Part shown: piece after piece, positions 24,871-33,691 of the stretch
Numbering within the stretch: the first letter of the stretch is position 1
How the letters are laid out: each line of letters begins with the position of its first letter
Assembly: GCA_959019775.1 (NCBI GenBank)
Contig: CAUEPS010000005.1
Location: 46,181 to 110,180, forward strand
Source: an uncultured Collinsella sp.
GTDB lineage: Bacteria; Actinomycetota; Coriobacteriia; Coriobacteriales; Coriobacteriaceae
Direction: 5' to 3'
Length of the DNA stretch: 64,000 nucleotides
Translations under genes and position numbers: made by a program
The notes under the pieces: model-generated
Database searches by the model: none
What the model was told of the DNA's origin: nothing
What the model saw: the letters and a program-made list of their open reading frames with translations, nothing else

Positions 24871-26097
24871 TTAAGCCTGAGCGGCAGCAGAGCTGGGACC
24901 CTGGACCTTGGCCCACGTCTTGAGCGACAGCGTATCGATCTCGATAAAGCCGGCGCTGGCCTTCTCGTCAAACGTGGTGTCGCGGTCGTAGGTAGCCAGA
25001 CCGTAGTCGTAGAGGCTGAAGGGGCTCTTGCGGCCGACGACATGGCAGTTGCCCTTAAAGAACTTCAGACGGACGGTGCCGGTCACGAACTTCTGGGTGT
25101 CGGCCATAAAGGCGTCGAGCGCGTTCTTGAGCGGGCTGTACCACTGACCGTTATACACAGCGGTGGCCCAATCCTGCTCGAGCTTGATCTTGGTCTTGAG
25201 CAAGTCGCCCTCGACGCAGATGTCCTCGAGTGCCTTGTGGGCGGTGATGAGCGTCAGGGCTCCGGGAACCTCATAGCATTCGCGGCTCTTGAGGCCCACC
25301 AGACGATCCTCGACCAGGTCGAGACGGCCAAAGCCGTTGTCGCCGGAGATCTTGTTGAGCGCGATGACGATCTCGGAGAGCTTCATCTTCTTACCGTCGA
25401 CGGCGACGGGCTTGCCGGCCTCAAACTCAATCTCGGTATACGTCGGGGTATCGGGCGTGTCCTCGGGATTCTTGGTCATAACCCAGGCGTCGTCGAGCGG
25501 CTCGTTCCAGGGATCCTCCAGGTGGCCGCACTCAATGGCACGACCCCAAAGGTTGTCGTCGATGGAATAGGGGTTGTCGTTGGCGCCCTCGGGAACCGGC
25601 ACGTTGTGGGCGTGGGCATAGGCGACCTCGTCGGGACGGCACTTCAGATCCCACTCGCGAACCGGGGCGATAACCTTGAGCTCGGGGTCGAGGGCCTTGA
25701 CGGCAGCCTCAAAACGAACCTGGTCGTTACCCTTGCCGGTGCAGCCGTGGGCGACGTAGGTCGCGCCAAACTCGTGAGCGACCTCGACGAGCTTCTTGGC
25801 AAGCAGCGGACGAGACAGGGCGGAGAGCAGTGGGTACTTGTTCTCGTACATGGAGTTGGCGGCGATGGCCTTAGTCAGGAACTCATCGGAGAACTCGTCG
25901 CGCAGGTCGAGTACCTGGCAATCGAGAACGCCCAGGTCAAGCGCCTTCTGCTTCTTGGCATCCAGGCCGGTCTCCTCCTGGCCCACGTTGCCGCAGACGC
26001 AAACGACATCGAGATTCTTCTCGTCCTGGAGCCACTTGACACATACGGATGTATCAAGACCACCGGAATATGCGAGAACGACTTTTTCCTTGCTCAT
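24871..26097 (-). CDS. argG: Argininosuccinate synthase
   Basis: A 408-aa enzyme with the ATP-pyrophosphatase loop VLAYSGGLDTS at 7-17, HGCTGKGNDQVRFE and the C-terminal SPFSLYDYGLATYD. It joins citrulline and aspartate with ATP. ATG at 26097 has GAAAGGAAACAGCC upstream; the 17 upstream in-frame codons are not family-like. It is probably controlled by the leader peptide and alternative hairpins at 26192-26376. Confidence 0.95.
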   Translation of the reverse strand: MSKEKVVLAYSGGLDTSVCVKWLQDEKNLDVVCVCGNVGQEETGLDAKKQKALDLGVLDCQVLDLRDEFSDEFLTKAIAANSMYENKYPLLSALSRPLLAKKLVEVAHEFGATYVAHGCTGKGNDQVRFEAAVKALDPELKVIAPVREWDLKCRPDEVAYAHAHNVPVPEGANDNPYSIDDNLWGRAIECGHLEDPWNEPLDDAWVMTKNPEDTPDTPTYTEIEFEAGKPVAVDGKKMKLSEIVIALNKISGDNGFGRLDLVEDRLVGLKSRECYEVPGALTLITAHKALEDICVEGDLLKTKIKLEQDWATAVYNGQWYSPLKNALDAFMADTQKFVTGTVRLKFFKGNCHVVGRKSPFSLYDYGLATYDRDTTFDEKASAGFIEIDTLSLKTWAKVQGPSSAAAQA

Positions 26098-26191
26098 GGC
26101 TGTTTCCTTTCGCCCTTGGTAGCTAGTTAGAACATCGGTCAGTTGCAAGTCATTTCAAGGTCATATACCGTGCAATATCAGGTTAAATAGT

Positions 26192-26238
26192 AAAAATCAG
26201 CACATACATGCCCTAGAAACATGCAGCAATGTCGTGCT
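26192..26238 (-). promoter_or_regulatory. Candidate attenuator terminator of argG
   Basis: On the minus-strand transcript AGCAC (26234-26238) pairs with GTGCT (26199-26203), and CATG (26220-26223) pairs with CATG (26207-26210) inside it. GATTTTT follows. The 5' side overlaps a competing stem, GTCGT/ACGAC (26246-26250 with 26231-26235), so forming one prevents the other. It sits about 95 bases upstream of argG. Confidence 0.55.
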
Positions 26239-26301
26239 AAACCCAACGACCTCAAAATGACTCTGTTGAGGCAATTCGCCCCATGCGGACAGAGACGATT
26301 G

Positions 26302-26376
26302 TTATCGTCGTCGGGAAATTGCGCGCTGGCGTCGGATGGCATTGTCTGCAGTAGTGATGATCTTTACGAACTGCAT
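26302..26376 (-). CDS. Arginine-rich leader peptide of argG, 24 aa
   Basis: ATG at 26376 is preceded by GAAAGGAGAGGC, one of the best ribosome sites in the window. The peptide starts MQFVKIITTADNA and ends IRRQRAISRRR before a TAA. Six of its last ten residues are arginine, including three consecutive CGA codons at the end. The stop and last arginine codons lie in a GACGAT/ATCGTC hairpin (26294-26309). Peptide, stacked hairpins and terminator followed by the arginine-biosynthetic argG are the standard arrangement of amino-acid attenuation. Function is inferred. Confidence 0.75.
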   Translation of the reverse strand: MQFVKIITTADNAIRRQRAISRRR

Positions 26377-26650
26377 CTGCCTCTCCTTTCACCTATCGCC
26401 GGGCGCAATTCAAATATCGTAAACGGTACCTTTTTCTCGGTAAGCGGCTATTTTGCCGTCTCCGTTTTCGATATTCGCTATATTACGATAAAGTGCCCGC
26501 TGCACAAGCGGCAAATTCAAATTTCTGAAAAGTTTTTTCATTAGTTTGTGAAATGCAGTGCAAATACGCTGCGTTCCTGCGAAAATACGCCTGACTACGA
26601 GTTGATGGTTATAACATCTGAAACAATTTCGAAACGAAAGGCTCGCTTTT

Positions 26651-27478
26651 ATGCAAACTTACGAATCGGACGCCAATATCGGAAACATTAAGCTCATCGC
26701 CGTCGACATGGACAAAACGCTGCTGACCGACGAGCGCGTGCTGCCGCAAGGCCTCGACGAGCGCCTGGACAAGCTCGCCGAGGCCGGCATCGTATTCTGC
26801 CCCGCTAGCGGACGTCCAGCCCCCAAGCTCGAGGAGATGTTCGAGGACATCAAGAACCGCCTCGCCTTTTGTCCCGACAACGGAGCGTGCGTAATCTATC
26901 GCGGCAGTTATATCTATAAGAGTAATATTGACGTGGAGCTGTACCAGCAGGTCTTGAGCCGTGCCTCGGAGGATCCTCGCGCCGTTCCCGTCCTGTGCTG
27001 CTTCGACGAGTTCTACGTGCTTGCCCGCGACCATCAATACCACGACGAGATCAGCGTCTACTACAACACAATCAACTACGTCGACAGCTTTGAGGGCATT
27101 GATTTCGAGTCCAACAAGATTTCGGTCTTCTTCCCCGGCTACGACGCCGAGCCCGCTTTCCGCGAGACCTATAGCCCCGAGTTCTCGGGCAAGCTCTACG
27201 TCACCAACGCCGGGCGCGAGTGGATCGACTTTATGAACCTGGGTGTCGACAAGGGCGCCGGCGTCGCGCATCTGTGCGAGCACCTGGGCATCGATATTGC
27301 CGACGCCGCCGCCGTGGGCGACACCTACAACGACATCCCCATGCTGGAGCGCGTCGGTCACAGCTTTATCGTGGACAACGCCGAGGAGCATATGAACGCG
27401 CATGCTAAGTGGCGCATTCCGAGCAACAACGACGGGGGCGTACTGACGCTCATCGACGCCATCTTGGCGGCTCGGTAA
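26651..27478 (+). CDS. Cof-type HAD-IIB hydrolase
   Basis: A 275-aa Cof/YidA-like phosphatase. Motif I is IAVDMDKTLLTDE (D19, D21), then SGRPAPKLEEM, a cap domain, and motif IV AAAVGDTYNDIPMLERVGHSFIVDNA. Likely a sugar-phosphate or nucleotide phosphatase; substrate unknown. GAAACGAAAGGCTCG precedes ATG. It ends just before the long inverted repeat at 27490. Confidence 0.85.
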   Translation: MQTYESDANIGNIKLIAVDMDKTLLTDERVLPQGLDERLDKLAEAGIVFCPASGRPAPKLEEMFEDIKNRLAFCPDNGACVIYRGSYIYKSNIDVELYQQVLSRASEDPRAVPVLCCFDEFYVLARDHQYHDEISVYYNTINYVDSFEGIDFESNKISVFFPGYDAEPAFRETYSPEFSGKLYVTNAGREWIDFMNLGVDKGAGVAHLCEHLGIDIADAAAVGDTYNDIPMLERVGHSFIVDNAEEHMNAHAKWRIPSNNDGGVLTLIDAILAAR

Positions 27479-27489
27479 CGTAGCTCATC

Positions 27490-27619
27490 GGACCTGGCCG
27501 GGCGGCGCGGATTAGTTTTTCGTTCGGTCAGGTCCTGGGCTCGCTCGGAAAGCACATTAGGTGCTTTCCGGCTCGTGCGGAATCTACGAAAAACTAATCC
27601 GCGCCGCCCGGCCAGGTCC
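27490..27619. repeat. Perfect 34-bp inverted repeat around a 62-bp centre
   Basis: The arms 27490-27523 and 27586-27619 are exact complements (outer GGACCTGGCCGGGCGG, inner GGATTAGTTTTTCGT). The centre contains its own perfect 10-bp hairpin CGGAAAGCAC-ATTAG-GTGCTTTCCG (27545-27569). It lies between the converging ends of the HAD gene and polA. The size is beyond any terminator, it has no open frame, and the T-tract is inside the arm rather than after it. Confidence 0.9.
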
Positions 27620-27687
27620 TAGGTTTACTTGCTTGCCGCCTAGATGGTGTCTTGAGTGTCTAGATACTTGGCTGATTTTTTGGAATG

Positions 27688-27722
27688 AAGGGGGGGCTCC
27701 TTGTTGGCAAGGAGCCCCCCTT
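27688..27722. terminator. Two-way terminator between HAD gene and polA
   Basis: AAGGGGGGCTCCTTG pairs with CAAGGAGCCCCCCTT around a short loop. Weak T-tracts on both sides. Confidence 0.7.
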
Positions 27723-27757
27723 CTGCTTTTGGTTACTTTGGGTTTGTTGGTGCTTCT

Positions 27758-30505
27758 TTATTTGGCATCGGCCCAGGTTATGCCGGTGCTGGCTTCGGCG
27801 ATCAACGGTACGCGTAGGTCTACGACGTGCTCCATGACGTCGCGGACCATGGCGGTGAGGCGCTCGACTTCGTCGACGGGGCACTCAAAGTCCAGTTCGT
27901 CGTGTACCTGCAGAATCATGTGGGCGGCAAAGCCCTCTTCTTCCAGGCGGCGGCTTACGCGGGCCATGGCGATCTTGATGATGTCGGCGGCGGTGCCCTG
28001 CATGGGGTGGTTCATGGCCGTGCGCTCGCCAAAGCCACGGAGTTGCGGGTTTTTGGCCTTGAGCTCGGGAATATGGCGTCTGCGGCCATACATGGTCTCG
28101 GCATAGCCCGTCTGCTTGGCGCGCGCCACCACGTTGTCGAGGAACGTGCGCACGCCCGGATAGGCCTCGTAGTAGCGGTCGATCATGTCGCGCGCCTCGG
28201 CCATCGAGATATGCAGCGACTGCGACAGACCGTAGGCCTGCTGGCCGTACACGATGCCAAAGTTCACGGCCTTGGCGCGGCTGCGCAGGTCGGGTGTCAC
28301 CTCGGACACCGGCACGCCAAATACACGCGCGGCCGTCTCGGCATGGAAGTCCTCGCCCTCGTTAAAGGCACGTACCAGATGTTCATCACCCGAAAGATGC
28401 GCGAGCAGGCGCAGCTCGATCTGCGAGTAGTCCACCGCCAAAAAGACGCTGCCCTCGCCCGCCGAGAACGCCGTCTTGACGGTACGCCCCAGCTCCGAGC
28501 GCGTCGGAATGTTCTGCAGGTTCGGGTCGCTCGAGGACAGACGCCCCGTCGCGGTGATGGTCTGGTTGTACGTGGTGTGCACTCGACCGTCACAACGGCG
28601 CAACGGACCTAGCGTGTCCAGATAGGTCGACTTAATCTTGGACTTCTCACGCCAGTCCAAAATCAGGCGCACGATCTCGTGGTCGCGGGCAAGGTCGCTC
28701 AACACCTTGGCGTTGGTCGAATAATAGCCGCGCTTAGTCTTTTTGAGGCCCTTGGTCGGAAGCCCCATAACGTCAAACAGCACATGCGAGAGCTGCATGG
28801 GACTGCCGATGTTAAAGGTCTCGTCACCCGCCAGGTCGCGAATGCTGCGCTCGACCTCGGCAATCTGAGTCGCCAGGCCCTCGGACAGACTATGTAAGCG
28901 GTCGGGGTCCACAAGCATGCCCGCGCGCTCCATCTTGGCAAGCACCGGAACGAGCGGCATCTCGATGCCATCGAACACGTTGGCGGCATTCTCGCGGGCC
29001 ATGCACTCGCGCAAAGGCGCCACGAGCGCCAGCGTCAGGGCCGCAGTACGGGCGGCAAGCGCCGGAGCGTCCTCACCGGCACCCTCTGCACCGCGCGCCG
29101 CAGGCAGCGTCATCTGCAGATAGGTATCGGCCAGATATGCCTCATCGAACTCGGAGCGGTCGGAATCCAGCAGGTAGGCGGCAACCACGGTATCGAAGAT
29201 GCGCGTAGAATCGACTGCCAGCGGATCCATGAGCTCGGGCTCAGAAGAATCGATGGGCGAAAGCTCGTGCAACAGTGCCTTCATATCCGGGCTCGCCACG
29301 CGACCCTCCATAAACAGACGCGCGAGCACGCCGGCAATCACGCCGTGGACGAAGTTGAAGCCCTCAACCTCAGTCGCCGCACCGCTGTCGCCCTCCTCGA
29401 GCGAGAACAGACCCTTGGACGTCGCCAACCACAGCGTGCGCGTCAGTCCAAAGAGCGCCCCCTCTTCCTTGTCGTCGTCCACCACGGCGGCGACCCACTC
29501 ACCGGCACCAATCGCACGGGAGACCTCAGCCGCAACGGCACCAAGCGCGTCAGCATCGCCGGCGGCCGCGCGAACCATCGCGGGCATCTCAAACACACTG
29601 GAGGCAGCAGCCCCGCCCTCGCCGCCGATCAGCGCCAAGAAACGGTTCTGCATGGCGGTGATACCGAGCGTACCCAGCGCCGCGGAAACCTCATCGGCAG
29701 AAAACGCCGGGAAGGACGTCGCCTCAAAATCGAGCTCAACGGGTGCATCGGTGCGGATGGTCGCCACCTTACGGCTCAGCAGCGCGTCGTCGATGTGCGC
29801 GCGCAGGTTTTCGCCCATCTTGCCCTTGACCTCGTCGGCGTGTGCGATGACCTCGTCCAGGCTACCGTACTGCGCAATGAGCGCGCTCGCCTTTTTGGGG
29901 CCGATGCCCGGCACGCCGGGGATGTTATCGGACGTGTCGCCCTTCAGACCATAAAAGTCGGGCACGAGCGCCGGCGTGATGCCGTGATACAGATCGTCCA
30001 CGCTCTCGGGCGTCATGATCGCCACGTCGGACAGGCCCTTGCGGGTCGAGACCACGTTGACGTGCTCGGTCACGAGCTGATACATATCGCGATCACCGGT
30101 CACCAGCAGCATGTCACAGCCGGCCTGCTCGCCCAGGCGCGCCATAGTGCCCAGGATGTCATCGCCTTCCCAGCCCTCGGACTGCAAAATCGGCACGTTG
30201 AGCGCGGCGAGCAGCTCCTTAATCATGGGAAACTGCGCGTGCAGATCGGGGTCCATGGGCGGGCGCTGAGCCTTGTACTGCGGCAGCATCTCCATGCGCA
30301 CGCGCGGCTTGCCCTTGTCAAACGCCACAACAACGCCGTCGGGATTAAAGGCGTCAATCATCTTGAGGAACATATTCAAAAAGCCAAAGATCGCGTTGGT
30401 GGGACGACCGTCCGGCGCGTTCATGGTGGGCGGCACGGCGTGGAAGGCGCGGTGCATGAGCGAGTTGCCGTCGATGACGGCAAAGGTACGGCGCTTGTCA
30501 GACAT
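27758..30505 (-). CDS. polA: DNA polymerase I
   Basis: A 915-aa family A polymerase. The N-terminal 5' nuclease (about 1-300) has FAVIDGNSLMHRAFHA, VVVAFDKGKPRVR, LLVTGDRDMYQLV and DNIPGVPGIGPKKA. The middle domain (about 300-560) keeps the size of a 3'-5' exonuclease but I see no DxE or YxxxD catalytic motifs. The polymerase domain has motif A DYSQIELRLLAHLSGD, motif B RSRAKAVNFGIVYG and motif C QVHDELDFE. So it should have flap/nick-translation activity without proofreading. ATG at 30505 has GCGAGG upstream; 13 earlier in-frame codons are not conserved. Confidence 0.94.
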   Translation of the reverse strand: MSDKRRTFAVIDGNSLMHRAFHAVPPTMNAPDGRPTNAIFGFLNMFLKMIDAFNPDGVVVAFDKGKPRVRMEMLPQYKAQRPPMDPDLHAQFPMIKELLAALNVPILQSEGWEGDDILGTMARLGEQAGCDMLLVTGDRDMYQLVTEHVNVVSTRKGLSDVAIMTPESVDDLYHGITPALVPDFYGLKGDTSDNIPGVPGIGPKKASALIAQYGSLDEVIAHADEVKGKMGENLRAHIDDALLSRKVATIRTDAPVELDFEATSFPAFSADEVSAALGTLGITAMQNRFLALIGGEGGAAASSVFEMPAMVRAAAGDADALGAVAAEVSRAIGAGEWVAAVVDDDKEEGALFGLTRTLWLATSKGLFSLEEGDSGAATEVEGFNFVHGVIAGVLARLFMEGRVASPDMKALLHELSPIDSSEPELMDPLAVDSTRIFDTVVAAYLLDSDRSEFDEAYLADTYLQMTLPAARGAEGAGEDAPALAARTAALTLALVAPLRECMARENAANVFDGIEMPLVPVLAKMERAGMLVDPDRLHSLSEGLATQIAEVERSIRDLAGDETFNIGSPMQLSHVLFDVMGLPTKGLKKTKRGYYSTNAKVLSDLARDHEIVRLILDWREKSKIKSTYLDTLGPLRRCDGRVHTTYNQTITATGRLSSSDPNLQNIPTRSELGRTVKTAFSAGEGSVFLAVDYSQIELRLLAHLSGDEHLVRAFNEGEDFHAETAARVFGVPVSEVTPDLRSRAKAVNFGIVYGQQAYGLSQSLHISMAEARDMIDRYYEAYPGVRTFLDNVVARAKQTGYAETMYGRRRHIPELKAKNPQLRGFGERTAMNHPMQGTAADIIKIAMARVSRRLEEEGFAAHMILQVHDELDFECPVDEVERLTAMVRDVMEHVVDLRVPLIAEASTGITWADAK

Positions 30506-30671
30506 ATTGAATACCTCGCTTTGGGCTGGGCACGGTTTGCTCACTCCAGTTTACACGCTCCCCGCCCCACGGCCACTGCACATCAGGCTTCCCTGCCGCC
30601 GCGCGCCCGCGCGTGATACGATGGCTCACGGTACATCAACCAGCACGATCGATCCGAAAGGAGCCTGCGTC

Positions 30672-32069
30672 ATGGAGCGTCCCTGCGCATGGAAAAAGTA
30701 CACGCCACAGCAAGTCGAGGAACTCGAGGAGCTTTGCCGCGGCTATAAGCAGTTTTTGAGTGAGAACAAGACCGAGCGCCTGTGCGTCAAGACCGGCATC
30801 AAGATGGCCGAGGAGGCGGGATACGTCGACCTGGAAACCGTGATCGCCGAGGGCCGCGCGCTCAAGGCCGGCGACAAGGTGTACGCCGCCAATCACGGCA
30901 AGGACCTCATGCTCGTCAACCTGGGCACCGCCCCGCTCGAGCAGGGCTTTAACATCTTGGGCGCCCACGTGGACTCGCCGCGCCTGGACCTTAAGCAGAA
31001 CCCCGCCTTCGAGGCCGGCGACATGGCCTACCTCGACACGCACTACTACGGCGGCGTCAAGAGCTACCACTGGGTCGCTTCCCCGCTCGCACTCGTAGGC
31101 GTCATCTGCAAAAAGGACGGCACCACCGTCGACATCAACATCGGCGACAAGGCAGACGATCCGGTCTTTACCATCTCCGACCTGCTAATCCACCTCTCGA
31201 GCGAGCAGATGTCCAAGCCCGCCAAGGACGCCGTCGACGCCGAGATCCTCGACGTGATCGTGGGCGGCCGTCCCGTCAAGTTCGATGAGGACGACAAGGA
31301 CGCCCCCAAGGAGCCCGTCAAGCAGATGTTCCTGGATATCCTCAAGGAGCAGTACGACGTCGAGGAGGAGGACTTCCTCTCCGCCGAGATCGAGGTCGTG
31401 CCCGCCGGCCCGGCCCGCGACATGGGCCTCGACCGCTCCATGATTCTGGGCTATGGCCACGACGACCGAGTCTGCGCCTATCCGTCCATGCTCGCCCAGA
31501 TCAACGTTGCCAACGTGGAGCGCACGAGCATCACACTCATCGTCGACAAGGAGGAGATCGGTTCCGTGGGTGCCACCGGCATGACGAGCCGCTTCTTCGA
31601 GAACACCGTCGCCGAGATCATGACGCTCGCCGGCGAGGATAGCCCGCTGGCCCTGCGCCGCGCACTCGCCCACAGCCGTATGCTCTCCTCTGACGTGTCC
31701 GCCGGCTTCGACCCGGGCTACGCCGGCAAGTTCGAGACCAAGAACGCAGCCTTCATGGGTCGTGGCCTGTGCTTTAACAAGTACACGGGCAGCCGCGGCA
31801 AGGGTGGCTCCAACGACGCCGACGCCGAGTACGTGGCCCTCGTCCGCGACATCATGGACGAGGCCGGCGTGGACTTCCAGACCTGCGAGCTCGGTCGCGT
31901 CAACGCGGGCGGCGGCGGCACCATCGCCTACATCATGGCCAAGTACGGCATGAACGTCATCGACTCCGGCGTTGCCGTCCTGTCCATGCATGCCCTGTGG
32001 GAGGTCGCCAACAAGGCCGATATCTACGAGGCCTACCGCGGCTACAAGGCCTTCATCGAGCGCGCCTAA
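30672..32069 (+). CDS. M18 family aminopeptidase
   Basis: A 465-aa zinc aminopeptidase of the M18 (aspartyl aminopeptidase-like) family. Metal-ligand blocks are ILGAHVDSPRLDLK, LIVDKEEIGSVGATGM, and the C-terminal GVAVLSMHALWEVANKADI; AHSRMLSSDVSAGFDP is also typical. Cytoplasmic, releasing N-terminal residues from peptides. GAAAGGAG precedes ATG at 30672. The frame stays open far upstream, antisense to polA, but that part is not protein-like. Confidence 0.9.
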   Translation: MERPCAWKKYTPQQVEELEELCRGYKQFLSENKTERLCVKTGIKMAEEAGYVDLETVIAEGRALKAGDKVYAANHGKDLMLVNLGTAPLEQGFNILGAHVDSPRLDLKQNPAFEAGDMAYLDTHYYGGVKSYHWVASPLALVGVICKKDGTTVDINIGDKADDPVFTISDLLIHLSSEQMSKPAKDAVDAEILDVIVGGRPVKFDEDDKDAPKEPVKQMFLDILKEQYDVEEEDFLSAEIEVVPAGPARDMGLDRSMILGYGHDDRVCAYPSMLAQINVANVERTSITLIVDKEEIGSVGATGMTSRFFENTVAEIMTLAGEDSPLALRRALAHSRMLSSDVSAGFDPGYAGKFETKNAAFMGRGLCFNKYTGSRGKGGSNDADAEYVALVRDIMDEAGVDFQTCELGRVNAGGGGTIAYIMAKYGMNVIDSGVAVLSMHALWEVANKADIYEAYRGYKAFIERA

Positions 32070-32082
32070 CCAACCCTTCATC

Positions 32083-32150
32083 AGTTGCGGTGAAATACAG
32101 ACTAAACTGGCCCATAAACGGCCAAAACAGACCGTATTCCACCGCAACTT
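32083..32150. repeat. Palindromic hairpin, TTGCGGTGAAATA family copy 3
   Basis: Outer arms AGTTGCGGTGAAATAC and GTATTCCACCGCAACT pair with few mismatches, and a TGGCC/GGCCA stem closes the centre. Shares its ends with the copies at 11424 and 19847. It lies between two same-strand genes, so it would be in the yaaA leader or end the aminopeptidase transcript (CTTTTTT follows on the plus strand). Confidence 0.75.
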
Positions 32151-32172
32151 CTTTTTTGGCAGAGGAGAGTCC

Positions 32173-32982
32173 ATGCTGCAGGTCATCATTTCGCCCGCCA
32201 AGCAGATGCGCGCGGCCCAGGATGCTTTTGAAGTCCTGGGCATTCCACCCTTTGTGCGCGAGACAGCTCGCCTCCACCGCGCACTGCTAGATATCGAACG
32301 AAATGAAGGCAGCGGCGGCCTGCAGGCGCTATGGAACGTGAGTGACAAACTGCTGGGGCCTTGCCTCAACACCCTGCATGAGTTCGGGACCATCCTGAAA
32401 AACGGTGATCTCGACAATCCCGCACTCGCCCGTCACCTCTCCCCCGCCGTCATGTCCTACCACGGCATCCAATACCAGAGCATGGCGCCCGAGGTGATGG
32501 ATTCCGCGCAGCTCGACTGGCTGCAAAACCATCTCTGGATCCTCTCGGGGCTCTACGGATGCGTACGCCCCTTCCATGCCGTTGAACCGTATCGGCTGGA
32601 GATGGGCGCGAAGCTTGTCGTCGACGGTGCCCGAGACCTCTACGCATTTTGGGGCGACAAGCTCGCACGGGCCATCGCTCCGGCAGGCTCAAACACCACG
32701 ATCGTCAACCTTGCCAGTGTGGAGTACGCCAAGGCCGTTTTGCCCCGCCTCGCGGGCGACGCCACAGCCGTCACGTGCCTCTTTGGCGAAGGCATCCGCA
32801 ACGGCAAGCCCATCCAGCGCTCGACCGCCAGCAAAAAGGCGCGCGGCTCCATGGTGCGCTGGATGGCAGAAAACAAGCTCGAGGATGTAAACGGGCTCAC
32901 CGCGTTCGACGTTGGTTATCGTCACTTTCCCGAGCTTTCAGACAAAAACACCCTGGTTTTCATGAACGCGCAGGCACAATAG
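32173..32982 (+). CDS. yaaA: YaaA-family peroxide-stress protein
   Basis: A 269-aa DUF328 protein. The start MLQVIISPAKQM and later ALMSYHGIQYQSM-type and LSGLYGCVRPFHAVEPYRLEM blocks are the family's hallmarks, ending ASKKARGSMVRWM...LTAFDVGYRHFPELS. E. coli YaaA limits free iron during peroxide stress and binds DNA. AGAGGAGAG precedes ATG at 32173. No linked stress genes. Confidence 0.9.
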   Translation: MLQVIISPAKQMRAAQDAFEVLGIPPFVRETARLHRALLDIERNEGSGGLQALWNVSDKLLGPCLNTLHEFGTILKNGDLDNPALARHLSPAVMSYHGIQYQSMAPEVMDSAQLDWLQNHLWILSGLYGCVRPFHAVEPYRLEMGAKLVVDGARDLYAFWGDKLARAIAPAGSNTTIVNLASVEYAKAVLPRLAGDATAVTCLFGEGIRNGKPIQRSTASKKARGSMVRWMAENKLEDVNGLTAFDVGYRHFPELSDKNTLVFMNAQAQ

Positions 32983-33005
32983 GCCCGCCGTTTCCAAACA
33001 CCCCG

Positions 33006-33521
33006 TTACTCCGCCAAGCCATCGGCCTTTGCAATCTCGCTCGTCGAGCCATCTTGGTAGGTAACCTTAACGTGCTCTACGTCGGATACCGTAACGCCCG
33101 ACGGAGGTTCCAGACGCCACTCCGTCAGCGCAATGTCCATGGTCGTGGGCACGTTCCCCTGATCTTTGAGCTTCACCGTGAGTGTTTTGAGCGCCGCATC
33201 AAACGTCACGCGTTCGATTTCCTCGCCAGGAATAGACCCGCCGCTCAGCTGCAGTTGCATAAACTCATCGCGCGGATACCAATAGTCGCCCGGCGCGGCA
33301 ACGGTATTGCCGCCCGCGACCTTCACCGTCATCATCGGCAGGGCCTCGTCGGCCTCAAACTCCCAGGCAGCGCCGCCGCGACCGCCAAACGTCCAAATAC
33401 AAAAGGCAATCACCAGCACGGCAAGCACCGTAAAGCCAATCGCGACCAACCCATGGTGCGCACGGCTTTCCTCAGCCGATACATCCCATTGCGTCTCTCG
33501 ATATAGATGCTTGTCTTCCAT
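33006..33521 (-). CDS. Single-pass membrane protein of unknown function, 171 aa
   Basis: An N-terminal cytoplasmic stretch of ~27 residues is followed by one membrane helix (GLVAIGFTVLAVLVIAFCIWTF) and an extracytoplasmic domain of ~120 residues with MMTVKVAGGNTVAAPGDYWYP and WRLEPPSGVTVSDVEHVKVTY, probably all beta. No cysteine outside the helix. ATG at 33521 has GGGGAGGCG; the longer frame to 33701 overlaps the TPP riboswitch region antisense and is unlikely. I do not recognise the family. Confidence 0.7.
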   Translation of the reverse strand: MEDKHLYRETQWDVSAEESRAHHGLVAIGFTVLAVLVIAFCIWTFGGRGGAAWEFEADEALPMMTVKVAGGNTVAAPGDYWYPRDEFMQLQLSGGSIPGEEIERVTFDAALKTLTVKLKDQGNVPTTMDIALTEWRLEPPSGVTVSDVEHVKVTYQDGSTSEIAKADGLAE

Positions 33522-33590
33522 GTTCGCCTCCCCACAGGCACGCTCGTTGGCCCAATCGTACCCATTCAGGCTATACTTGAGCCCATGACA

Positions 33591-33683
33591 TAACGGGGAG
33601 CTTGCAGGACAAGACGGCAGGCTGAGATTGGGCGCGCCCGCCCTGACCCGCAAACCTGATATGGGTAATGCCAACGAAGGGAG
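33591..33683 (+). promoter_or_regulatory. TPP riboswitch (thi box)
   Basis: The expected blocks appear in order: ACGGGGAGC, GGCTGAGA, TGACCC, AACCTGAT, GGGTAATGCC and CGAAGGGAG, with variable stem sequences between. The last block overlaps the thiC ribosome site, so thiamine pyrophosphate binding should hide it and lower translation. Confidence 0.93.
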
Positions 33684-33691
33684 CCGTGCCA

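Larger units (their letters stand above)
26098..26650. other. argG leader and divergent promoter region
   Basis: 553 bases between argG (minus) and a HAD hydrolase (plus). The left part holds the argG attenuator with its leader peptide. The right part is AT-rich, with two similar motifs CAATTCAAATAT and AAATTCAAATTT, and would carry both promoters. A plus-strand TTGATGGTTATAAC lies close to the HAD start. Confidence 0.55.
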
